In this document: positions 8,691 to 18,805 of the stretch, one piece after another
Position numbering within the stretch: the first letter of the stretch is position 1
Layout: each line of letters begins with the position of its first letter
Assembly: GCA_963731745.1 (NCBI GenBank)
Contig: CAVSWT010000032.1
Location: forward strand, 36,832-100,831
Reading direction: 5' to 3'
Length of the DNA stretch: 64,000 bases
Origin: CAVSWT01 sp963731745
Lineage (GTDB): Bacteria; Bacteroidota; Ignavibacteria; Ignavibacteriales; Ignavibacteriaceae
Position numbers and translations under genes: made by a program
The notes under the pieces: generated by a model
The model's input: the letters and a program-made list of their open reading frames with translations, nothing else
Told to the model about the DNA's origin: nothing
Databases searched by the model: none

Positions 8691-9995
8691 TTAAAACTTA
8701 TTAAAAGTTAAAAATCCTATCTTCGTAGGATATGCTGAACTATTATAATACACCCGATAATTATTATCTGTTTTTATCAAGCAAGGGGAAATTGGACGTG
8801 AAGTCCAGTTATTTGCTGAATTTTTACCAGTAAAAAAAGGATTGTCATTATCTTTTTTCCAATGAATACCATCTATAGAAGTAGCTTTGCCAAACCCCAT
8901 ATCATAATCTGAATAGTTCATGTATATCATTTTAAATATACCAGATTCATAAATTACTGAAACTGAAAAAGTTCCTGTCCCCTCCCAATTTTCTGTGGCA
9001 TAAAGAATTGGATTTCCTTGGTATTTATTCCAACGTATTCCATCTACAGAAGTTGCTAAACCTTCACGGAAGCCACTTGATATTGAATATCCATGGTAAT
9101 ACATGTAATAAATACTGTCTCTTTTGACTAAAGAATTTGAATTGATACTATTTTCCCATCCACTTCCGTAGCTAATAACAGGTGAAGGATATCTCTCCCA
9201 ATGTATACCATCTGTTGAAGTCGCTAAACCAATTTGTCCTTGTTGATGAGCCTCGATAGCTCCACTATAATACATTTTATATACACCATTTTCCTTGATT
9301 ACAGGTCCAGACGATACATATCCCTCATCCCAACTTCCTTCAATATAACTTGGTTCAAGAACTGGTTCTTCGCTTATTTTCTTCCATGAAATTCCATCAT
9401 TGGACTCTGCATATCCTACTGATCCCACTCCACTATTCTCCAGATTTTTGTACCACATTTTGTAGGTACCATTCTCAATTAATAATCTGGGATATTGTAC
9501 GCCTTGAATTCCATAATTTGATCCAGAATTTGTGAGCACAGGATTATTTATATAATCTGTCCAGGTATAACTAGGTGACTCTCCCCAGGAAACAAAAATA
9601 TAGACACTGCCAGTTCCATTTGCTGTCGGCACTAAAGTTAAATTAATTTCTGTTAAAATATTAGCTTTGACATTTACATCACTCTCTCCTGTATAAATTA
9701 CGATGCTATCTTTATTTATTGCATCTACCTTTAAATGCCATGCCCCGGCAGCAATTGATTGAAAAGAGATATCGGCAGTTGAATCTGAAAGTAAATTCAG
9801 GGAACTAATTAAAGTTTCGAAATTGTCTCTGGTTAAATAAGCTATTACGGCAACTACATCGGATGGTGCATTTAATTTGTCAATCTTAAATAAAATACTT
9901 CCACTTGAAGAATCAGATGAAGTTACGATGGTATCTTTTGAGCAGCCAAATGATAATAATATTAAAATAATATATAATACGATCGAAACTTTCAT
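8691..9995 (-). CDS. Lipoprotein with GH43/GH32-like beta-propeller (paralogue 1)
   Basis: Probable exported lipoprotein of 434 residues. The start is taken at ATG 9995, giving a clean lipoprotein signal ending LILLSFGC with lipidated Cys18; an upstream ATG adds five residues without benefit. Residues ~25-135 form a small N-terminal beta domain shared with the next two genes. Residues ~140-434 contain repeated blades with the pattern KMYYSG...GLATS.DGIHW, typical of five-bladed propellers of GH32/GH43/GH68 and related predicted glycosidases. Catalytic acids cannot be assigned with confidence, so it may bind or cleave glycans. First of three tandem paralogues. Confidence 0.8.
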   Translation of the reverse strand: MKVSIVLYIILILLSFGCSKDTIVTSSDSSSGSILFKIDKLNAPSDVVAVIAYLTRDNFETLISSLNLLSDSTADISFQSIAAGAWHLKVDAINKDSIVIYTGESDVNVKANILTEINLTLVPTANGTGSVYIFVSWGESPSYTWTDYINNPVLTNSGSNYGIQGVQYPRLLIENGTYKMWYKNLENSGVGSVGYAESNDGISWKKISEEPVLEPSYIEGSWDEGYVSSGPVIKENGVYKMYYSGAIEAHQQGQIGLATSTDGIHWERYPSPVISYGSGWENSINSNSLVKRDSIYYMYYHGYSISSGFREGLATSVDGIRWNKYQGNPILYATENWEGTGTFSVSVIYESGIFKMIYMNYSDYDMGFGKATSIDGIHWKKDNDNPFFTGKNSANNWTSRPISPCLIKTDNNYRVYYNSSAYPTKIGFLTFNKF

Positions 9996-10090
9996 TATTC
10001 TACCCCACAAAATGTTTATTTTTAGTTATAATTTTAATTTTTTATCAAATTATAATTCTGTTTATTATTCTAATATTATCAACAAAAAAT

Positions 10091-11404
10091 CTAATTTAAT
10101 TTTCTAGTCACACAGATCGACCAATTTGAATTATTGAAATCAATTCCGGTATAATAAATCCTGCTTTCATTATCAATTTTAATAAAGGATGGAAAGGAAA
10201 TCTTTAACCAATTATTATTACAATCCGCTGTGCTAAAAAATGGATTACTTGAATTTTTTACCCAATTAAAGCCATCTTTAGAAAAAGCAAACCCAAATCC
10301 TGTATTTGATTGAGTTTGTTGCACTGAACCTTGATAAACCATCTCAAACTGATCATTCTCATAAATTACAGAAGGAAAGCCAACACCACTTCCCTCCCAA
10401 GTTTTATCATAAGTCATAATAGGGTTACCTGAATATCTTTCCCAATTATATCCATCTTGAGAAGTTGCTACTCCGATTTTACAGTTGTACCCTAAACCGC
10501 CTGTATAGAATAAATAATAAATTCCATTTCTCTTCACGATAGATTGAGGCCTTATAGCATAATCCCAATCCTTACCACTCAAAACTGGATTGCCATTATA
10601 TTTTTCCCAATGAATTCCATCAGAAGATGTAGCTAATCCAACTGGCCAAATTCCGTATTGATCTTTCCATCCTGAATAATACATTTTATAAATGCCATTT
10701 TCCTTTATCACTGGTCCTGGAGCAACATGATGGGAATCCCACTCACTTTGAGTATCAGGATATAAAATAGGATATTCACTATATTTTATCCACGTTAATC
10801 CATCTGCAGAATAAGCATAATATCCGTAAGCTGAACCATTTGCACCTATGCCAGCATACCACATTTTATATTCATTGTCTTCCATTAGTATAAAACTTGA
10901 TCCAACTCCATATTCGTCATAAGTTGAACTATCTTTAGTAACAATGGGATTATTTATGAAGTCAGTCCAATTAGATTTTTGATCCTCCCAAGAGACATAA
11001 ATATATACACTGCCGGTGCCGCTACCTGTTGGTGTTAATATCAAGTGCACCTCTTTTAATACATTCTCTTCGATATTTATGTCGCTCTCTCCAGTATAAA
11101 GTGTAATACTATCTTTATTTATTGCATCAACTTTTAAATGCCATGCTCCTATTGGAATTGATTGAAACGAAATATCTGCTGTTGAATCCGATAATAAATT
11201 TAAATAGCCTGTAAACGTTTCATAATTTTCTCTCGATAAATAAGCAATTACTGCAACCACATCAGCAGGTGCATTTGTTTTGTCAATTTTAAATGAAACG
11301 CTACCATTTGAAGAATCAGTATTTGAAGAAACAACATTAGTTTTGGAACAACCAACTACCAAAAGTAATAGTAGAATATTGTAGATTATAATTGATGATT
11401 TCAT
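10091..11404 (-). CDS. Lipoprotein with GH43/GH32-like beta-propeller (paralogue 2)
   Basis: Close relative of the neighbouring gene, 437 residues, same layout: lipoprotein signal ending LLLLLVVGC (Cys19), N-terminal beta domain (FKIDKTNAPADVVAVIAYLSRENY and SDSTADISFQSIPIGAWHL), then a propeller with blades marked by KMYYSG and GLATSSDGIHWEKY. It is the intact reference for reading the damaged third copy. About 80-100 bases separate the members, without obvious terminators, so they may be co-transcribed. The proteins probably sit on the periplasmic or outer surface; ligand unknown. Confidence 0.82.
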   Translation of the reverse strand: MKSSIIIYNILLLLLVVGCSKTNVVSSNTDSSNGSVSFKIDKTNAPADVVAVIAYLSRENYETFTGYLNLLSDSTADISFQSIPIGAWHLKVDAINKDSITLYTGESDINIEENVLKEVHLILTPTGSGTGSVYIYVSWEDQKSNWTDFINNPIVTKDSSTYDEYGVGSSFILMEDNEYKMWYAGIGANGSAYGYYAYSADGLTWIKYSEYPILYPDTQSEWDSHHVAPGPVIKENGIYKMYYSGWKDQYGIWPVGLATSSDGIHWEKYNGNPVLSGKDWDYAIRPQSIVKRNGIYYLFYTGGLGYNCKIGVATSQDGYNWERYSGNPIMTYDKTWEGSGVGFPSVIYENDQFEMVYQGSVQQTQSNTGFGFAFSKDGFNWVKNSSNPFFSTADCNNNWLKISFPSFIKIDNESRIYYTGIDFNNSNWSICVTRKLN

Positions 11405-11464
11405 AGGTTTATGCCTTATTTAATTGGCTTAAAAAATCTAATAAAATTATAAAAATAAACATGC

Positions 11465-12765
11465 TTATTTATATATCATACCTATTGCTTGATCATAACC
11501 ATTCATGTTACCGGTGTAATAAATTCTGTACTGCCCATTAATCTTTCTCCAGTTGGGATAAGCAATTTTGTTACACCAATTATTATGTACATTTCCTAAT
11601 ACAAAAATTGGATTTTTAGAATCTTTGGACCAATGAATGCCATCTGCTGAATAGGCTATACCAAATCCGTTTGCTAAGGCATTCATAAAAACCATTTTGT
11701 ATTGATTGTCATCATAAATTACCGACGCGTTCGCCACTCCCATTGACTCCCAAATTTTATCAGCCTTTAAAATTGGATTTCCCTCAAATTTAAAAAAATG
11801 AACTCCATCCTCAGAAATTGCTAACCTAATATCATATACCGGATAATTTCTTGAACTATAATAAAGTAAATATTTGTTATTAACTTTAATAATATCTGTT
11901 GGACCAATCTGATATTCAGAGGAGTCAGCATACAAAACAGGAGTAGAATATTTTTCCCATTTTATTCCATCTTGTGAAGTAGCTAATCCAATGTTCCACT
12001 TACCATATTGATCGGAGAATCCCAAATAATACATTTTATATTCATTAGCATCTTTAATTATGGCACCGCTTTGAACATGAAGAAAATCCCACGAATTATT
12101 CAATCCATATTCAATTGAAGGAATATTATAATTGGCTTTCCAATATATACCGTTTGAAGATTCAGCGTACCAAATATCTGAAATTGCGGAATTATATAAA
12201 TTTGTATACCACATTTTGTATTTGCCATTTTCAAATAATACTTTGGAATGAAGTATACTGTTAGCTGAATTAGGACTTTGGGAAACAGTAAAAATTGGAT
12301 TTCCAGGATAATCAGTCCATGAAATATTTTGTGAATTTCCCCAAGTAACGTAAATGTATACGTTTCCGGTATTGCTGCCATTATTCGTGGGAATTAAAGC
12401 TAAACTTATTTGAGTTAAAATATTTTCCTGAACTAATACATCGCTCTCTCCAGAATAAATCACAACACTATCTTTATCGATAGCATCAACTTTTAAATAC
12501 CATGTGCCGATCGGAATGGATTGAAATGAAATATCTGCTGTTGAATCTGATAATAAATTTAAATAGCCATGTAAACGTTTCATAATTTTCTCTATTGAAG
12601 ATAGGCAATAACTGCAACTACATCAGAAGGTGCATTTGCTTTATCTATACTAAATGATATGCTCCCATGGGAATTATCAGTATTGGATGAGATAATATTA
12701 TCCTTAGAACAACCCATTGCTAATATTAACATTAGGAAAAAGGATAGAACAATTGAAGATTTCAT
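11465..12765 (-). pseudogene. Frameshifted lipoprotein beta-propeller (paralogue 3)
   Basis: Third tandem paralogue, broken near the N-terminus. A complete lipoprotein start is present at 12765 (signal ending LMLILAMGC, then FSIDKANAPSDVVAVIAYL), but the frame meets a TAG at 12592-12594. The rest (372 residues from 12583 down to 11465) is open in another frame and aligns fully with paralogue 2. Nucleotide alignment with paralogue 2 shows two separate one-base insertions, near 12595 and near 12568. The propeller part is undamaged, so this is a recent pseudogene, a phase-variable state or an assembly error. Confidence 0.75.
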
Positions 12766-12910
12766 AGATGAGCCTCCCTTTTGAAAGAATTGCTTTTAAT
12801 CAATAACCTTTAAAAAAATTACTAATAATTAAGAACCAGAAAATATTTTTTCAGCCACTTTGAGTTAACTTTTGGAAATTATTTTGATAATTCATTTATT
12901 GCATTTGATA

Positions 12911-15250
12911 TTATTTTAGAAGTAACATTTTTTTAACGGTGCTATATGATTCTGAACCATCTGTTGGATTAGCGAGCAATGAATAAAAATAAATTCCAGA
13001 AGCCAAATTACTTCCATCCCATTTAAATTGATGAGTCCCTTTTACTTGAGCATTAAGATTGAAACTATTAATTACCTGTCCCAAAACGTTAAAAATTGTA
13101 ATCTTAACTCTGCTTTCTTTTAATAACGAAAATGAAATCATTGTTGTAGGATTAAATGGATTGGGATAATTTTGAAACAATTCAAAATGATTTATAGTCT
13201 TCTCATTTTTTTTGATTCCTGTAATCACTGTTTGTTGATCACCGGTTCTTTGATTGTTTCCTAAATAAGTTGGCCATTCTAAATTGATAGTTGAAGTCTT
13301 TTCATCAGTAGTATTTGATATAATTTTCATGACATAGACAGATCCGTAAGTAGTACTGGCAAGCAATAAATTATTTTTTGTTACCAAAGTCGGAGCTGAT
13401 ACGGGACCGTCTGTTTTCAAATACCATTTTACAGAACCCTCAGTACTGAATGCAAAAATATATCCGGCATCATTCCCAACAAATATTGAAGAGCCATCTG
13501 GTGAAATTGAAGCTGTGCTTTTTATTGATGCCTTGGTATTATACTTCCAAATTAAATCTCCAGTCTTAGAGATTGAATAAAAATATCCATCACTTGAACC
13601 AATAAAAATTTGACCATTCTCACCAATTATCGGCGCTGAATAAACTCCACCGTTCGTATCAAATTTCCATAGGAATTCGCCATCTTCATTTAATTTATAA
13701 ATTGTCCCATCTTTCGATCCAATTACAACATTATGATCCGTACCAATAGCAGGAGAAGCTACTATTTCATCTGAAGTCAAATATTTCCAAAGTGAATCGC
13801 CATCAACTGAAACACAGTAAATCCTTTTATCTTTACTTCCAAAGTATACCCTGCCATTATTGCTAATAACCGGCGACGCCACCAACTCATCACCTGTCTG
13901 AAAACTCCATTTAATTTTACCATCATAGGTTAATGCAAAGAGTCTTCCAGTAGTTAATCCAACTAGAATTTCATTGTTTTTATAAAATGTAGGGGAAGAT
14001 ACAACAACACCGCCCATTGCTATATCCCAGTTAGGCTCACCATGACTATTAAATGAATATAATCTGGTATCTGAAGAAGTAACAAATATATTGTTTCCAT
14101 CACTTACGGTTACTGTGGACTGAATATCTCCTCCGGTTAAAAAAGTCCACTTAATATTTCCTAAAGAATCGAATTGATAAACTCTATCATCAGCTGAACT
14201 AATAAAAAAAGTATTTTCATCTAATTCACTTATTGCAGAATATATTGGTCCCTTTGTATAAAGTTTTGCTGCGTAAACTGAGATTAAACTAGAGTCAGTG
14301 CTAACAGCGCCAGAATCATTTCTAACAGTCAAAGTAAGATATTGACTACCAGTTGGCAGACTAACTGTTGGGTTAATTCCACTAGCCAAAGTATCTAGTC
14401 CAACAGACCAAGTATAAGATAAATTTTCACCAGTGCTTAAGCTAGCATCAACTTGATTGGTTGCAATTCCAGAAAATGAATCATCTATCCAAACACTCTG
14501 AGCATTTATAATTGCATGAACTGTATTATTTGGAAACCATTCGGCTCCATATATAATCCCGTTATTTCCATTACCACTAATATCGTGGATAATGTTTCCT
14601 TCGCCTTCAGTCATTGGCCAATACGCAACTAAACCCTGTTCATTTTGCGGGAAAAGAGTTTTATTCATTTTTTCCTGAATTTCTGCTTGACTTAATGCCC
14701 TATTCCAAAGTTGGAAGTCCTCTAAGTATCCAAAAAAGGTAAATGGATTAGACCAAGGATAAGTCCCAATCAATAGGCTATTATTATCTGGTTTAATATA
14801 TCCAGTTGCAGTTAAAGCACTTTCTAAATTTCCATTTATATAAAGTTTAAAGTTGCTATCTGGAAGATTACTTTCGTAAGTGAGCGCAATATGATACCAT
14901 TTATTGATTTCTATACTGCTTTGAGAGTATATATGAGTATAATCATCTAAAAATAATGTCCCTCTAATTTTATTATCCTCAGTTGTTTTTATTCCATAAT
15001 AGTTTTGCCAAACGTCACCGCGCCATAAAACAGTCTGGCCTCCTATCTCTTTTGTTTTCATCCAAATTTGAATTGTAATCGAAGTTTCGGGTGTGAATAA
15101 AATACTATTTTTGCAATCGACTCTACTATCTATACCATTAAAAAAGAGACAAGTTTTTGAAGGCTGTGCAAAAGATGATACGCTCAATAAAAAATTTGTA
15201 ATAAGAATTATTATAAAGCTAATTAAAGGTTTGCTCCCATTTGCTTTCAT
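12911..15250 (-). CDS. T9SS-exported LamG and PQQ-type beta-propeller protein
   Basis: Large secreted protein (779 residues from ATG 15250, which has GGGGC upstream; the longer frame adds 11 residues before the signal peptide). Order: signal peptide ending SFAQ, LamG/concanavalin-like domain (~25-235; FFNGID, HDISGNGNNG), PKD-like beta domain (~240-325), PQQ/WD-like propeller with repeats of the form SSPTFYKNNEIL...LYSFNS and VVIGSKDGTIY (~330-650), and a C-terminal type A sorting domain (FQNYPNPFNPTT, GIYFYSLLA, ending KKMLLLK). The sorting domain indicates export through T9SS and surface attachment. Likely adhesion or glycan binding; target unknown. Confidence 0.9.
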   Translation of the reverse strand: MKANGSKPLISFIIILITNFLLSVSSFAQPSKTCLFFNGIDSRVDCKNSILFTPETSITIQIWMKTKEIGGQTVLWRGDVWQNYYGIKTTEDNKIRGTLFLDDYTHIYSQSSIEINKWYHIALTYESNLPDSNFKLYINGNLESALTATGYIKPDNNSLLIGTYPWSNPFTFFGYLEDFQLWNRALSQAEIQEKMNKTLFPQNEQGLVAYWPMTEGEGNIIHDISGNGNNGIIYGAEWFPNNTVHAIINAQSVWIDDSFSGIATNQVDASLSTGENLSYTWSVGLDTLASGINPTVSLPTGSQYLTLTVRNDSGAVSTDSSLISVYAAKLYTKGPIYSAISELDENTFFISSADDRVYQFDSLGNIKWTFLTGGDIQSTVTVSDGNNIFVTSSDTRLYSFNSHGEPNWDIAMGGVVVSSPTFYKNNEILVGLTTGRLFALTYDGKIKWSFQTGDELVASPVISNNGRVYFGSKDKRIYCVSVDGDSLWKYLTSDEIVASPAIGTDHNVVIGSKDGTIYKLNEDGEFLWKFDTNGGVYSAPIIGENGQIFIGSSDGYFYSISKTGDLIWKYNTKASIKSTASISPDGSSIFVGNDAGYIFAFSTEGSVKWYLKTDGPVSAPTLVTKNNLLLASTTYGSVYVMKIISNTTDEKTSTINLEWPTYLGNNQRTGDQQTVITGIKKNEKTINHFELFQNYPNPFNPTTMISFSLLKESRVKITIFNVLGQVINSFNLNAQVKGTHQFKWDGSNLASGIYFYSLLANPTDGSESYSTVKKMLLLK

Positions 15251-15317
15251 TTTAGCCCCTAAAATTTTATTGAACAACAACAATTTAATTCATTTAGTAA
15301 TTTACAGCAAGAAAAAT

Positions 15318-16595
15318 TTATTTATTTATTTTAGAATTACTTAGCGCAATGTTGTAAAGATCCAAATAACTTTCACCAATAATTTCCGGAGAGTTATTTT
15401 TTATTATATTATTTCTAGCGTTCGTAGATAAATCATTCCACTTTCCCTTATTATCAATCATCCATTTAATGCCGGTCATCAGAAGCTCAGAGTTCTTAGA
15501 TTCAACTAAGTATCCATTCGTTAAATGATTTATCATATCTGGCATTCCACCAATATTAAAAGCAATAACTGGTAATCCACAAGCAAGCGATTCCATAACC
15601 GTATTTGGATAATTATCTTCTAGTGAAGAAGAAACAAAAAAATCTGCAGCATTGTAAAATGCAACCATTTTTGCATCTGATTCTATTCTTCCGCAAAAAT
15701 TAAATTTAATAGGAATTCCGGATTGCATTGATTCATCTGCACGCCCAAATACAACGATTTCAGACATATCTTTATACTCAGGATGATTAGAAATTAGTTT
15801 AATTATACTTTCCTTAAAATATTTAAATCCTTTCCGTTCGTCTTTAATGTTCATTGAACCAAAAAGGATTAACAGTTTATCTAATGGTAAATTTAATCTA
15901 TTTCTTGATTCAGTTTTATCCAATTGTTTAAATAGACTTAAATCTATTGAATAAGGAATTACATTAATATTTAAATCATTAAATAATGCACTATTTTTTG
16001 CACAATTTTTAAGCCAGTGGCTTGGGGAAACGATATTTAACTTTAATTTATCAAATATGCGTTTTTTACTTTTCCAAATTTTAAAGGAGTTATCATTAGG
16101 AGAAGAATTTTTCAAGTATGGACAACAATTACATTGGGTTATATATCTTTTACAATCATTTGCGTAATGGCATCCGCCAGTAAATGGCCACATATCATGA
16201 AGCGTCCAAAATATTGGTTTATTCAACACACTCAATTGTTCTATACTTTTTAAGGATAAAAAGCCTTCATTTATCCAATGGAAATGAAGTAAATCTGCAT
16301 CTTCAATTAAATTATAACTGGATATGTCAATTCCTACCTTTCCAAAAGAGAACCTTCCCAATTTCGTATTAGTGAATAAATACATCGGCAGTAAATCATA
16401 ATAAATTCTTCTATTCGTTAAAGCATTTGAAAGCCAAGAATCAGAAATACCAAAAACATTTTTATCTAACCCAAATTTTCTCTGAACAAGCATCTTAGCT
16501 TCCACATCTACAGTATCTAATGATTTAAATATCCCATACCCAGCCCGGGCAGCTCCGCCTCTAATATCCGTATGGCTAACATGCACAACTTTCAT
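15318..16595 (-). CDS. GT4-family glycosyltransferase
   Basis: Family 4 GT-B glycosyltransferase, 425 residues, last gene of the polysaccharide cluster. N-terminus VVHVSHTDIRGGAARAGYGIF is typical of this family; the donor-binding region SSSLEDNYPNTVMESLACG carries the E..E pair, followed by GLPVIAFNIGGMPDMI. A cysteine-rich segment (CHYANDCKRY...CNCCPYL) in the N-terminal half resembles a metal or structural site seen in some members. Its ATG overlaps the stop of the preceding methyltransferase (ATGA), indicating translational coupling. Sugar and acceptor unknown. Confidence 0.9.
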   Translation of the reverse strand: MKVVHVSHTDIRGGAARAGYGIFKSLDTVDVEAKMLVQRKFGLDKNVFGISDSWLSNALTNRRIYYDLLPMYLFTNTKLGRFSFGKVGIDISSYNLIEDADLLHFHWINEGFLSLKSIEQLSVLNKPIFWTLHDMWPFTGGCHYANDCKRYITQCNCCPYLKNSSPNDNSFKIWKSKKRIFDKLKLNIVSPSHWLKNCAKNSALFNDLNINVIPYSIDLSLFKQLDKTESRNRLNLPLDKLLILFGSMNIKDERKGFKYFKESIIKLISNHPEYKDMSEIVVFGRADESMQSGIPIKFNFCGRIESDAKMVAFYNAADFFVSSSLEDNYPNTVMESLACGLPVIAFNIGGMPDMINHLTNGYLVESKNSELLMTGIKWMIDNKGKWNDLSTNARNNIIKNNSPEIIGESYLDLYNIALSNSKINK

Positions 16596-17317
16596 AAAAC
16601 TTTTTTTGTAAATATTATATTATCGTTATAAAGATTTTTATTATTCGGTAAAATTGCGGAAACAATCAAACCGATGATTGTAAAAGGTGAAATAAAAATA
16701 AAATTAATTAACAAATTTAAATACTTATTTTTTGTATATAATTTATAAAAGAGGTATAGATTCCAAAACTGAAAAACTGTTTCGAGAAATTTTGTGCTTT
16801 TTTCTATTTCAATTACTTTGAATCCATTTTTTTCTAATAGATATTTTATACCGAAACTTGAGTATCTTCCAAAATCAAAAGGCTGCTCATGTTCGTCCCA
16901 GGCAAATGGAACAGCAAACAATGCATTACCACCTTTTTTCATTACTCTATTTATTTCTGTTAAAATTTTTTCTAATTCAAAAATGTGCTCAAAAACTTCA
17001 CTGCTAAAAACTGAATCAAATGATTCATCTTTAAAAGGTAAAATTTTACCATCATAGTAAATGTCTATTTCTTCCTTTTCATGCGGATGTCCGTGATCAA
17101 TTACATCAACGCCTATATATTTTTCAACATCAAATAAATTTTTATACGGCTTTGAACCACTGCCAAAATCCAGCAAAGTTCCGCTTAACCTATTCGAAAA
17201 TTTATTTATTCCTTTGAACAATCCTCTTCTTATAAAGAAGAAAGGATTAATAAAAACACCTATGAATCCAGGATTAAAAGTTTGCTTTATATATATGGAG
17301 AGAAATTTATTTAACAA
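16592..17317 (-). CDS. Class I SAM-dependent methyltransferase (duplicate copy 1)
   Basis: Methyltransferase of 241 residues. SAM-binding motif I is LLDFGSGSKPY, followed by IGVDVI and the post-motif FDSVFSSEVFEHI found in UbiE/Methyltransf_11-type enzymes; the C-terminal ~45 residues are hydrophobic and probably membrane-associated. It probably methylates a sugar or lipid-linked glycan. The start is TTG at 17317, overlapping the end of the upstream FkbM gene by 11 bases, and the stop overlaps the next gene, so expression is coupled. Its translated sequence is identical to residues 1-241 of the copy at 17987-18805. Confidence 0.88.
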   Translation of the reverse strand: MLNKFLSIYIKQTFNPGFIGVFINPFFFIRRGLFKGINKFSNRLSGTLLDFGSGSKPYKNLFDVEKYIGVDVIDHGHPHEKEEIDIYYDGKILPFKDESFDSVFSSEVFEHIFELEKILTEINRVMKKGGNALFAVPFAWDEHEQPFDFGRYSSFGIKYLLEKNGFKVIEIEKSTKFLETVFQFWNLYLFYKLYTKNKYLNLLINFIFISPFTIIGLIVSAILPNNKNLYNDNIIFTKKVL

Positions 17318-18081
17318 ATTCTTTATCTTCTTTGTATGCGAAAATATTAAGTTGTAAATCCATTGAAGGTGTAATTGCGCTGGATCTATTTATGAAAGGT
17401 TTTGTTTTGTGATCATCTGATTTTATGAAATATCTAAAGTCATTTAAAGTTAAAACCTTCAGAATCTTATCAAGATGTTGCTTTGCGTTGATAAATGAAT
17501 GATATTCAATAAAAATATTATCTGCTTTTTTTAGACTAGCTCCGCAATCTTCTATTACTTCAACTTCCGCACCTTCGATATCCATTTTTAGAAAATCTAT
17601 TTTAGCTTCCTTGTCCAATAATTCTTTCAGTCTTACTGATTCTACTTTGGTTTTATTAGTGTTGCTATAAATGGATCCGGAGTCAGCACCTTCTGCGCCA
17701 AATTGAATTCCATCTTTATTAATCCAGATTGCTTTTGAAAATACCTCAATGTTATTAATTGAATTACTTTTCAAATTATTTTTTAAAATTTCTGCAATTG
17801 ATGCATCAGCTTCGAAAGCTTTAATCCTTGCATGCGGAAAATATTTATTAAAAAAGATACAACTTGTGCCAACATTTGCACCGCAATCATAAATTATTGG
17901 TGAATTCGAAATCGTTTCAAACATGTAATACTGTTTAACAAAAATTTCTTTAAACTGAAATATGAAAGAAAGACAATCTTGAACTTCTATATTATATTGT
18001 AGAAATTTAATTGTCTGTTTCTTATTGCGAACAGTTCGTCCATATTTAAAAAGAAGACGTACAAATTCTCTATAATATTTA
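16594..18081 (-). repeat. Tandem duplication, unit 1 (1,488 bp)
   Basis: Direct repeat of 18082-19569, offset exactly 1,488 bases. I found only three base differences, all inside the FkbM part (near 17633, 17728 and 17751). The unit starts at the stop codon of the methyltransferase and ends in codon ~17 of FkbM. No microhomology is seen at the junction 18081/18082. Confidence 0.93.
17307..17924 (-). pseudogene. FkbM-family methyltransferase, 5'-truncated duplicate
   Basis: Second copy of the FkbM methyltransferase, lacking its N-terminus. The frame continues upstream to the duplication junction at 18081 but has no ATG before the one at 17924, so a product would lack 69 residues of the 274-residue full-length protein. 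The SAM core is intact (IYDCGANVGTSCIFF, KMDIEGAEVEVIEDCG). Three substitutions separate it from the complete copy (I/V, I/V and V/I). It could still be translated from 17924 or by readthrough from the fused methyltransferase upstream, so it may be non-functional or a shortened enzyme. Confidence 0.75.
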
Positions 18082-18805
18082 ATAAAACTTTTTTTGTAAA
18101 TATTATATTATCGTTATAAAGATTTTTATTATTCGGTAAAATTGCGGAAACAATCAAACCGATGATTGTAAAAGGTGAAATAAAAATAAAATTAATTAAC
18201 AAATTTAAATACTTATTTTTTGTATATAATTTATAAAAGAGGTATAGATTCCAAAACTGAAAAACTGTTTCGAGAAATTTTGTGCTTTTTTCTATTTCAA
18301 TTACTTTGAATCCATTTTTTTCTAATAGATATTTTATACCGAAACTTGAGTATCTTCCAAAATCAAAAGGCTGCTCATGTTCGTCCCAGGCAAATGGAAC
18401 AGCAAACAATGCATTACCACCTTTTTTCATTACTCTATTTATTTCTGTTAAAATTTTTTCTAATTCAAAAATGTGCTCAAAAACTTCACTGCTAAAAACT
18501 GAATCAAATGATTCATCTTTAAAAGGTAAAATTTTACCATCATAGTAAATGTCTATTTCTTCCTTTTCATGCGGATGTCCGTGATCAATTACATCAACGC
18601 CTATATATTTTTCAACATCAAATAAATTTTTATACGGCTTTGAACCACTGCCAAAATCCAGCAAAGTTCCGCTTAACCTATTCGAAAATTTATTTATTCC
18701 TTTGAACAATCCTCTTCTTATAAAGAAGAAAGGATTAATAAAAACACCTATGAATCCAGGATTAAAAGTTTGCTTTATATATATGGAGAGAAATTTATTT
18801 AACAA
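17987..18805 (-). CDS. SAM-dependent methyltransferase with altered C-terminus (duplicate copy 2)
   Basis: Identical to the 241-residue methyltransferase at 16592-17317 for its first 241 residues, then extended by 31 residues (starting LNIIENLYVFFL) because the duplication junction at 18081/18082 removed its stop codon. The tail is a reading of the truncated FkbM copy in a different frame. The start is TTG at 18805, overlapping the FkbM stop at 18795. The catalytic part (GSGSKPY, SEVFEHI) is unchanged; whether the new tail affects folding is unknown. Confidence 0.8.
   Translation of the reverse strand: MLNKFLSIYIKQTFNPGFIGVFINPFFFIRRGLFKGINKFSNRLSGTLLDFGSGSKPYKNLFDVEKYIGVDVIDHGHPHEKEEIDIYYDGKILPFKDESFDSVFSSEVFEHIFELEKILTEINRVMKKGGNALFAVPFAWDEHEQPFDFGRYSSFGIKYLLEKNGFKVIEIEKSTKFLETVFQFWNLYLFYKLYTKNKYLNLLINFIFISPFTIIGLIVSAILPNNKNLYNDNIIFTKKVLLNIIENLYVFFLNMDELFAIRNRQLNFYNII

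Noticed and set aside
12100..12381. Minus-strand 93-codon frame inside paralogue 3
   Set aside because: It overlaps the propeller gene in the wrong frame and encodes no recognisable domain; it is a shadow.
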